Shown: piece after piece, positions 1-4,963 of the stretch | Layout of the letters: every line of letters begins with the position of its first letter | Position numbering within the stretch: position 1 is the stretch's first letter | Source: Chloroflexota bacterium | GTDB taxonomy: Bacteria; Chloroflexota; Dehalococcoidia; GIF9; UBA5629 | Reading direction: 5' to 3' | Length of the DNA stretch: 7,746 nucleotides | Assembly (NCBI GenBank): GCA_016875975.1 | Contig: VGOF01000063.1 | Span: forward strand, 1-7,746 | The notes under the pieces: generated by a model | Databases searched by the model: none | Told to the model about the DNA's origin: nothing | What the model saw: the letters and a program-made list of their open reading frames with translations, nothing else | Position numbers and translations under genes: made by a program

Positions 1-1862
1 TGACGGATACGTTTATCGATTCCAATGTTGGCGGTCACTTCGGGCCTCTTCTGAAGCTTTCCGGCTTTGATGCACTAGCGGTCTCCGGCATATCCAAACA
101 AGACGTGGTTGTTCTAGTTGACGGCGATGCCCGTACCATCAGCATTGCCGATACACCTGTCTATGACAGCGATACAGATGAGGGGGCGCTTTCCTTTGGC
201 CAGCAGCTTCTGCAAGATGCCAATGGCGGAGAGTTTAGCGATGCCCTCGCCGCCGTAACTGCCGGGATAGGTGCGCGCAACTCCAGGTTCGGGATTGTCA
301 ACAGCCTGTTCTTTGACCGGAGGCGGAAGCGCATCCGCTCCAAGCAGGCCGGCAGGGGCGGCACCGGAACCGTCATGCGAGCCAAGGGTCTCCGCGGCAT
401 TGTGGTACGCTCCAACTTGCCCAGAGCAAACGGCAATAATGCTATCGACAAAGAAGGTGTGCGCCGGGAAGGCTCCAAGCTAAAAGAGGTTGTCTCCAAA
501 TGCGATTCGCAGCAACTCAACCTGGGCGCCTGGGGAACCACCGGCCTATCCGAGTACATGGACAAGTTACACATTTTCCCCATAAATAACTATCAGTACG
601 GGCAAAGCCCGGAGTCTCCGAAGCTGTTTGCACAGGTCTTCCTGGAGAAGTACTTTAGCAAGAAGATACCTGACGGATGCTACTACGGATGTAATCTTGC
701 CTGTGCCAAGGGTGCTGAAAACGTGGAGCTTACTCGCGGCCCCAAGAAAGGTATGAAGGTCAGCATTGATGGGCCTGAATATGAGACCGTGGGCGCTGTC
801 TCCTGTCTGGGCATCTTCGACCCCCAGTTTGTAATGGAGTATAACTGGTATTGCGATGAGTATGGCCTGGACACCATTTCCACGGGCGTTACCATCGGCT
901 TTTTCATGGAGTGCTTCCAGCGGGGATTTCTAGCTGCTGATGACATAGGCTATGAACTGACATTTGGAAACATAGAGGCGGCGGACAGGCTGCTGCACGA
1001 AATAGCCATGGGTAGGGGTTTCGGCAAGGTGGCGGGGCAGGGTGTGGCCAGAGGCAAAAGGTGGATGGCACAGAAATATGCTGGCCGGAATGGGACTTCG
1101 GAAGAAGCTGCCCTGGCCGAACTGAGCAAATTTGGCATGGAAGTAAAAGGGCTTGAGTTCTCTATGTACATCAGCAAAGAATCACTTGCCCAGCAGGGAG
1201 GCTACGGCTTCGCCCTGAAAGGCCCGCAACATGACGAAGCATGGCTCATTTTTATCGACCAAGTTCACAAGGAGTTGCCGACCCTGGAGCATAAGGCTAA
1301 TGCCCTGAAATGGTTCCCTTTGATTCGAACATGGTTCAATGCCACCGGACTGTGCAAGCTGCCCTGGATTGACGTACGAAATCCGGAAGCAGCCATGACC
1401 GCTGAACCGGTAAAGAATCTCCCCACCCTGGCTTATTATGTCGGCTATTTCAATGCTACCACGGGAAGCAACAAGAAGCTAGAGGACCTTTTGGATGATT
1501 CGGAGAGGCTGTACGTACTGCAAAAGCTGGTCAACCTGCGGCAAGGAAAGGGAACTCGGCCACATGACCAGATTCCGCTGCGGGCGATGGGGCCTGCCTA
1601 CTTCAGTGAGTATCAGTTTCGAGCCGAGTATTACGATAACTGGTTGAAGGAACAGCTTGGTGATGGCGCTTTGCCTGAAAATCCTGAGGAGAGGCACAAG
1701 CTCCTCCTGGAGAAACGGGCTGAGGCCTACCAGCAACTCTGCGATATCGTCTATGAAAAGAAGGGGTTCCTGTCCAATGCGGTACCAAAGCGGGAGACGG
1801 TGGAGAAATTTGGGCTGCTGGACGAGCAGGCAGAGCGGCTGTTGAGCAAATTCGGTGTGTGA
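1..1862 (+). CDS. Aldehyde ferredoxin oxidoreductase family protein, 5' end missing
   Basis: Tungsten- or molybdenum-pterin enzyme of the AOR family, which oxidises aldehydes to carboxylates and reduces ferredoxin in the cytoplasm of anaerobes. The frame is open from base 3 with no stop, and the residues before the GTG at 105 already match the family (SNVGGHFGP, then LSGFDALAV). The gene therefore starts outside the window and 619 residues are visible. Numbered from base 3, family blocks are GRGGTGTVM near 117-125, GPEYET near 257-262, GLDTISTG near 288-295, and GLCKLPW near 449-455. Likely 4Fe-4S ligands are Cys226, Cys230 and Cys234 (CYYGCNLAC) and Cys451. The first pair is spaced C-X3-C, whereas the classical AOR motif is C-X2-C-X3-C. 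The usual M-G-S-K after the GRGG loop reads M-R-A-K here. A MoaD-like gene follows in the same direction, 82 bases downstream. The family is secure. The substrate is unknown; a specialised clade rather than a classical AOR is likely. Confidence 0.9.
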   Translation, partial: TDTFIDSNVGGHFGPLLKLSGFDALAVSGISKQDVVVLVDGDARTISIADTPVYDSDTDEGALSFGQQLLQDANGGEFSDALAAVTAGIGARNSRFGIVNSLFFDRRRKRIRSKQAGRGGTGTVMRAKGLRGIVVRSNLPRANGNNAIDKEGVRREGSKLKEVVSKCDSQQLNLGAWGTTGLSEYMDKLHIFPINNYQYGQSPESPKLFAQVFLEKYFSKKIPDGCYYGCNLACAKGAENVELTRGPKKGMKVSIDGPEYETVGAVSCLGIFDPQFVMEYNWYCDEYGLDTISTGVTIGFFMECFQRGFLAADDIGYELTFGNIEAADRLLHEIAMGRGFGKVAGQGVARGKRWMAQKYAGRNGTSEEAALAELSKFGMEVKGLEFSMYISKESLAQQGGYGFALKGPQHDEAWLIFIDQVHKELPTLEHKANALKWFPLIRTWFNATGLCKLPWIDVRNPEAAMTAEPVKNLPTLAYYVGYFNATTGSNKKLEDLLDDSERLYVLQKLVNLRQGKGTRPHDQIPLRAMGPAYFSEYQFRAEYYDNWLKEQLGDGALPENPEERHKLLLEKRAEAYQQLCDIVYEKKGFLSNAVPKRETVEKFGLLDEQAERLLSKFGV

Positions 1863-1864
1863 AG

Positions 1865-1896
1865 GGGAGATTGCTTCGCTGCACTCGCAATGACAG
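1865..1896 (+). repeat. Hairpin repeat, copy 1 (ATTGC/GCAAT stem)
   Basis: Lies in the 82-base gap between the AOR and the MoaD-like gene. Bases 1870-1874 (ATTGC) can pair with 1887-1891 (GCAAT) around a TTCGCTGCACTC loop, and TGACAGG follows. The same layout (GAG, stem, CTTCG-containing centre, stem, TGACA) recurs at 2999-3029 and 3038-3079, and in reverse at 2940-2982. It looks like a dispersed intergenic repeat of the REP/MITE type. If the two genes share a transcript, it would fold within it. Confidence 0.6.
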
Positions 1897-1921
1897 GTTA
1901 GTTACAATGGCAGATTAGTTA
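1894..1921 (+). repeat. Imperfect 11-base direct repeat upstream of the MoaD-like gene
   Basis: CAGGTTAGTTA (1894-1904) and CAGATTAGTTA (1911-1921) differ at one base and are offset by 17 bases. They end just before the AAGGAG ribosome-binding site of the MoaD-like gene. They could be an operator with two half-sites on nearly the same helix face, or a small local duplication. The sequence alone does not decide. Confidence 0.4.
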
Positions 1922-1944
1922 TGTTAAGGAGCTTCGTTTAGAAG

Positions 1945-2190
1945 ATGGTAGTGTCAATTGAGTTTTTCGGCAGGCAACGCCAGGTTACACAAACACACAG
2001 CATTAAGATGCCCATAACCGGCGAGACGAAGTTGAATGATGCCCTCGCGTATGTGAGGAACCTCTTTCCAGCCCTCCACCTGGACGACGGTGCAATTCTG
2101 GTAACGGTCAATCATGAGATGGCATCTCTGGACAGGGTCTTGATGGCCAACGAGACTGTATCGTTTCTACCCTTTATCGGCGGCGGCTAG
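1945..2190 (+). CDS. MoaD/ThiS-family sulfur carrier protein
   Basis: A small protein of 81 residues with a ubiquitin-like (beta-grasp) layout. It has an N-terminal strand (VVSIEFFG), a central helix with the spacing seen in MoaD (LNDALAYVRNLFP), a VNHE segment resembling the VN.E region of the family, and a C-terminal FLPFIGGG. The terminal Gly-Gly is the diagnostic feature: it is adenylated by a MoeB/ThiF-type enzyme and carries a thiocarboxylate that supplies sulfur, in MoaD for the dithiolene of molybdopterin. AAGGAG lies at 1926-1931, 13 bases before the ATG, which is rather long. A GTG at 1951 is a possible but poorer alternative. It follows an AOR gene on the same strand, and MoaD-like genes next to AOR genes are a known arrangement. 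Supply of sulfur for the tungsto- or molybdopterin of that AOR is the likely role. ThiS or a protein-modifier role cannot be excluded from sequence. Confidence 0.85.
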   Translation: MVVSIEFFGRQRQVTQTHSIKMPITGETKLNDALAYVRNLFPALHLDDGAILVTVNHEMASLDRVLMANETVSFLPFIGGG

Positions 2191-2224
2191 CAAAGACCCG
2201 TACCGCGTAGGCGTATTCCCGGAT

Positions 2225-2884
2225 TCACGTTTCGCTCTCGCCATAAATAGAAGCAAACACGGCTTTCTCCAGCTCCACCACCTCGGCAGGAAGCTGGTTC
2301 ACCTTTCCCAGCCTCAGTGCGGAGACGTATATTTGTGCCGTGCTTTCCAGCAGCTCGGACATCGCCAGTGCTTCGCGCATATCCCGGCCTGTGCAGAGGG
2401 CGCCGTGATTTGCCATTATCACCCCGTTTCTTGGCCCTAGAGCCGAAACCACGTTCGTTGCTAGCTCCTTGCTACCGGGGAGGGCATAAGGGCTGATTTT
2501 TATCTCTCCGCCGAGGTAGGTGACCTGCTCATCAATCAGAGGAGGTATCTCCATGCCGTCAACTGCCAGAGAACTGCAGAAGACGGGGTGGCTGTGCATG
2601 ATGGCATTTACCTTGGGGCGAGCTTGGTACACTGCAATGTGCATCGGCGTCTCTATGGAAGCCCGTAGCTGCCCCTCGATGCGTTCTCCTGAGAAATCGA
2701 CGACCACGATGTCGTCAACATCCAGGGAATCGTAGTAGCGTCCGCTGGGGGTTATGGCTAGCAGATGCCGACCGCCCGGGTCTTTGAGCCGCAGGCTAAC
2801 GTTGCCCGCCGTACCCGTGACCAGTCCTTTTTGTTCCATGCGGCGGGATGCTTCTATAACCTCTGTCTTTTCAGAATCCCACAT
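2225..2884 (-). CDS. Class II aldolase/adducin family protein (FucA-like)
   Basis: Cytoplasmic zinc-dependent aldolase or epimerase fold, 219 residues, the usual length for L-fuculose-phosphate aldolase and its relatives. Visible motifs are GTAGNVS (24-30) and TPSG (45-48), which bind the phosphate of the substrate in FucA. The zinc and catalytic set is also present: Glu78 (in SIETPMH), His97 and His99 (HSHP), and His160 (MANHG). FucA splits L-fuculose 1-phosphate into dihydroxyacetone phosphate and L-lactaldehyde. Relatives act on ribulose phosphates, methylthioribulose phosphate or other ketoses, so the substrate is not fixed. The start at 2884 gives the usual N-terminal helix before GTAGN. 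It lacks a good ribosome-binding site: only AGGGG, one base from the ATG. The gene stands alone on its strand. It is convergent with the MoaD-like gene (34 bases between stops) and divergent from the amidohydrolase. An aldehyde product could feed the nearby AOR, but this is speculation. Confidence 0.88.
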   Translation of the reverse strand: MWDSEKTEVIEASRRMEQKGLVTGTAGNVSLRLKDPGGRHLLAITPSGRYYDSLDVDDIVVVDFSGERIEGQLRASIETPMHIAVYQARPKVNAIMHSHPVFCSSLAVDGMEIPPLIDEQVTYLGGEIKISPYALPGSKELATNVVSALGPRNGVIMANHGALCTGRDMREALAMSELLESTAQIYVSALRLGKVNQLPAEVVELEKAVFASIYGESET

Positions 2885-2910
2885 GCCCCTATTATCGCAA
2901 AGTTGACAGC

Positions 2911-2931
2911 CGATAGTCGATAGTCGGCAGT
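2911..2931 (-). repeat. Tandem heptamer repeat, array A
   Basis: Three adjacent 7-base units: CGATAGT (2911-2917), CGATAGT (2918-2924) and CGGCAGT (2925-2931). On the minus strand they read ACTGCCG, ACTATCG, ACTATCG. The array lies just upstream of the aldolase start. The same unit type recurs in the opposite orientation at 4929-4963. Confidence 0.65.
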
Positions 2932-2939
2932 CGCCTTTC

Positions 2940-2982
2940 TGTCGTTGCGAGACCCGGCGCAGTGGGGGAGCGGCAATTTCTC
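2940..2982 (-). repeat. Hairpin repeat, copy 2 (reverse orientation)
   Basis: Read on the plus strand it begins TGTCGTTGCGAG and ends GCGGCAATTTCTC. This is the reverse complement of the layout seen in the forward copies. GTTGC (2944-2948) can pair with GCAAT (2973-2977), with one G-T pair. Its centre is longer and more GC-rich than in copy 1. Confidence 0.5.
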
Positions 2983-2998
2983 AGTTGAGGAAGGGGAC

Positions 2999-3029
2999 AT
3001 GAGGCCGCCACGCTTCGCTCGCGGTGACA
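2999..3029 (+). repeat. Hairpin repeat, copy 3 (CCGC/GCGG stem)
   Basis: Reads GAGGCCGC at 3001-3008, then CACGCTTCGCTC, then GCGGTGACA at 3021-3029. CCGC (3005-3008) pairs with GCGG (3021-3024). It keeps the CTTCG centre and TGACA tail of copy 1, although the stem bases differ. Confidence 0.55.
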
Positions 3030-3037
3030 GGATGGGG

Positions 3038-3079
3038 AGAGACTGCTTCGTCCTTCAGCGGAAAGACTCGCAGTGACAA
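3038..3079 (+). repeat. Hairpin repeat, copy 4 (ACTGC/GCAGT stem)
   Basis: Reads GAGACTGCTTCG and ends ACTCGCAGTGACAA. ACTGC (3042-3046) pairs with GCAGT (3070-3074). Compared with copy 1 (ATTGC/GCAAT), both sides of the stem have changed so that pairing is kept. Confidence 0.6.
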
Positions 3080-3117
3080 AGAGGGACCTTGCTTCCCGCA
3101 TCTCACCTCTCGTCGTG

Positions 3118-3146
3118 TTGACACATGACCATCCCCTGCTTAGAAT
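3118..3146 (+). promoter_or_regulatory. Sigma70-type promoter for the amidohydrolase gene
   Basis: The -35 box is TTGACA at 3118-3123 (perfect consensus) and the -10 box is TAGAAT at 3141-3146 (five of six), with a 17-base spacer. Transcription would start near 3153, leaving a leader of about 75 bases before the ATG at 3230. No other site in the window matches this well. Confidence 0.75.
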
Positions 3147-3217
3147 GTCACCGTGTTAGACTCTGCCTTCAAGAGGGAAGCGTAGCGTTGCCTCAGAGAT
3201 CCACTGGTTCAATTGAT

Positions 3218-3223
3218 AGGAGG
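3218..3223 (+). promoter_or_regulatory. Ribosome-binding site that sets the amidohydrolase start
   Basis: AGGAGG lies six bases before the ATG at 3230, an ideal spacing. It fixes the start there instead of at 3125, which lies inside the promoter spacer. Confidence 0.85.
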
Positions 3224-3229
3224 AAAATT

Positions 3230-4843
3230 ATGAGAAGGCTCGCCAGCATTTTGCTTGTCCTGGTTATCACTGCCTCTTTCGCCTTGTCGTCTTGTGCCCC
3301 TGTTGCGGGCGATTATGACATTGCCATCAATAATGGCCGTGTCATGGACCCGCTAACCGGCTTCGATGGGGTAGCTAATGTGGGCATCAAGGACGGGAAG
3401 ATTGCTGCCATCGTCCCTGCCGAGCAAAAGCTCGGGGGGAAGAGGGTAATTAACGCTACTGGGCTGGTGGTGGCACCGGGATTCATCAATATCCACGGCC
3501 ATGCCACAGGCGGAGGCACTGATGGCGGATTTCATGTCAGGGACGGTATCACCACCGAGATAACCGGTAACTGTGGCCGCACCGGGGTCTTTTTCTACGA
3601 TATGCCGGGGGCTATTCAGTTCACACCCTATCCCGTAACCGATTTCTTCAGCGAGGTGGAAAAACAGGGCCTCATTATCAACATCGGCACGTATACCGGC
3701 AATATCACCCTCAGGGAGGCCATCGGGCTGAAAGAAAAAGACGAGCCAATGCCTGAGCAGATTGCCAGGATGGTCGAGATGGCAGGGCAGGAGATGAAAG
3801 CCGGCTCGCTGGGTATATCTTATGGGCCTTTCTACGCGCCGGGTACCACTTACCAGGAGATGGTGGATATAGCCGAAGAGGTCTTAAAGCATGGTGGAGG
3901 TGCTGCCATACACGTGCGCTACGCTATCCCGCCGCCCAGGGATATCGAGGCCTGCGAGGAGGCCATCAGCCTGTCCAAGGATTCTGGCATTCCCATCCTC
4001 ATCTCTCACAGAGGAGGCCAGGTGGTGTTCCCTGCAAGCACTGATAAACTAATCGACCTGATCACCAGGGTCAGGGCAGAGGGCGTGCAGGTGGCCAGCG
4101 ACCTTCAGCCATACACCGCCAGCAATACTCCCCTGAAGGCGGCCGTTTTTGATATACCACTTGAGCCGTTTGCCAGGTTATTGGATGTCTCCATATCCGA
4201 TGTGGGTGTGGGCGCAGCCGTGGTGATTGACGGCAAAACCGTCATTAAGCCCGGCGATTCCTTCGTCAGCTTTGAACAGTTCTATGACATAAGGGACAGG
4301 GTCAAGGCGGGAGAGATACCCGACCCCACCGTTATCATGCATATCTATAAGGCGGAGAAAATAGCCCTGTATTTCAAGTCGCCTTTTGTCATGGTGGAGA
4401 ACGATGGCCTTATCGTCAAAGACCCCAACACCGGCAAATATACCGGCCATCCCAGGGGTGCCGGTGCCTTTGCCAAGTTTTTCAGGGAGTATGTGAGGGA
4501 GCAGGGCATCTGTGATTTGATGACCGGCATAGCCAAGTGCTCCACCATGGCGGCCGTCTGGCTTGGCTTGGACAATAAAGGCAGGGTGCAGGTAGGCTGT
4601 GATGCCGACCTGACGCTGTTCGACCCTGAGAAAATCACCGATAAAGCCACGTACGTGGAGCCGGGCCAGCCTTCGGAAGGCATACCCTATGTCATCGTCA
4701 ACGGTGTCCTGGCTGTGGACAAAGGAAAGCTTACGGGGTCTAAATCGGGCAAGGTCATCAAGCGCAACTGGACGGTGCCTGGCGTGCTGCCTGAGCTAGG
4801 CAAGGCGGCAACCACCGATATCAACGTGTTACAGCAGCCCTAA
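3230..4843 (+). CDS. Lipoprotein D-aminoacylase-like amidohydrolase
   Basis: Amidohydrolase-superfamily enzyme of the N-acyl-D-amino-acid deacylase group, which cleaves N-acyl amino acids to an acid and a free amino acid. From the ATG at 3230 it is 537 residues. Residues 1-21 form a lipoprotein signal with lipobox LSSC and lipidated Cys22, so the enzyme should sit on the outer face of the cytoplasmic membrane. Metal-site candidates match the family: His89 and His91 (NIHGH), Cys115 (GNCG), His228 (AIHVR), His260 (SHRGG) and Asp392 (ENDG). Family blocks DLQPYTAS (291-298), GHPRGAGAF (406-414) and ADLTLFDP (459-466) are present, followed by the C-terminal beta domain with VNG (490-492). The Asp usual before the first HxH is Asn87. 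It has its own strong promoter and runs convergent to a TRAP operon, which suggests that a released product is imported. Dihydroorotase-like or other cyclic-amide hydrolases are less likely because of the GNCG cysteine. The D-amino-acid specificity is not proven. Confidence 0.85.
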   Translation: MRRLASILLVLVITASFALSSCAPVAGDYDIAINNGRVMDPLTGFDGVANVGIKDGKIAAIVPAEQKLGGKRVINATGLVVAPGFINIHGHATGGGTDGGFHVRDGITTEITGNCGRTGVFFYDMPGAIQFTPYPVTDFFSEVEKQGLIINIGTYTGNITLREAIGLKEKDEPMPEQIARMVEMAGQEMKAGSLGISYGPFYAPGTTYQEMVDIAEEVLKHGGGAAIHVRYAIPPPRDIEACEEAISLSKDSGIPILISHRGGQVVFPASTDKLIDLITRVRAEGVQVASDLQPYTASNTPLKAAVFDIPLEPFARLLDVSISDVGVGAAVVIDGKTVIKPGDSFVSFEQFYDIRDRVKAGEIPDPTVIMHIYKAEKIALYFKSPFVMVENDGLIVKDPNTGKYTGHPRGAGAFAKFFREYVREQGICDLMTGIAKCSTMAAVWLGLDNKGRVQVGCDADLTLFDPEKITDKATYVEPGQPSEGIPYVIVNGVLAVDKGKLTGSKSGKVIKRNWTVPGVLPELGKAATTDINVLQQP

Positions 4844-4851
4844 ACGAGACT

Positions 4852-4895
4852 GGCTCTTGCTGTCATCTCAAAATGCAAAATGGCAGCCAATAGCC
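4852..4895. terminator. Imperfect hairpin at the convergent gene junction
   Basis: GGCT (4852-4855) pairs with AGCC (4892-4895), TTG (4857-4859) with CAA (4888-4890), and CTGTCAT (4860-4866) with ATGGCAG (4880-4886, one G-T pair). This gives about 14 pairs with one mismatch, one bulge and a 13-base loop. It begins 8 bases after the amidohydrolase stop. No T-run follows on either strand, so it is not a classical intrinsic terminator. It may protect or end transcripts from either side. Confidence 0.4.
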
Positions 4896-4928
4896 GGGGT
4901 TGTGTTTGACCTCACAGCGGCAGCTCAG

Positions 4929-4963
4929 ACTACTGACTGCCGGCTACTGACTTTCGACTATTA
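4929..4963 (+). repeat. Tandem heptamer repeat, array B
   Basis: Five adjacent 7-base units: ACTACTG, ACTGCCG, GCTACTG, ACTTTCG and ACTATTA. They share an ACT-N-N-Y-G pattern with array A at 2911-2931 but lie in the opposite orientation. The last unit contains the TAA stop codon of dctM (4961-4963 on the minus strand), so the array touches the end of that gene. Confidence 0.6.

Larger units (their letters stand above)
2885..3229. other. Gene-free, repeat-rich intergenic region between divergent genes
   Basis: About 345 bases separate the divergent aldolase and amidohydrolase genes. From left to right it holds a heptamer array (2911-2931), a reverse hairpin repeat (2940-2982), two forward hairpin repeats (2999-3029 and 3038-3079), a strong promoter (3118-3146), and a leader of roughly 75 bases that ends in a good ribosome-binding site. 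The open frames crossing it read through repeats and are Arg/Ser/Leu-rich, so I call no gene here. Confidence 0.7.

Noticed and set aside
161..583. Minus-strand open frame of 140 codons within the AOR gene
   Set aside because: It is the antisense shadow of a clear AOR coding region, with a low-complexity Pro/Arg/Leu/Ser composition.
2191..2224. Terminator between the convergent MoaD-like and aldolase genes
   Set aside because: I found no stem longer than a few pairs and no T-run in these 34 bases.
2885..2907. Leaderless promoter for the aldolase (GATAAT six bases before its ATG on the minus strand)
   Set aside because: The -10-like hexamer lacks the initial T and no reasonable -35 box lies 16-18 bases upstream. 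The idea would explain the poor ribosome-binding site but is too weak to call.
2911..3079. Possible CRISPR array
   Set aside because: The units are 7 bases or variable hairpins. There are no repeats of 23-47 bases with regular unique spacers, and no cas genes.
2892..3101. Minus-strand open frame of 69 codons upstream of the aldolase
   Set aside because: It is built from the heptamer array and hairpin repeats and is rich in Arg, Ser and Leu. There is no ribosome-binding site or protein-like pattern.
3125..3229. N-terminal extension of the amidohydrolase from the ATG at 3125
   Set aside because: The ATG lies within the spacer of a strong promoter and has no ribosome-binding site. The extension is not family-like and would bury the lipoprotein signal.
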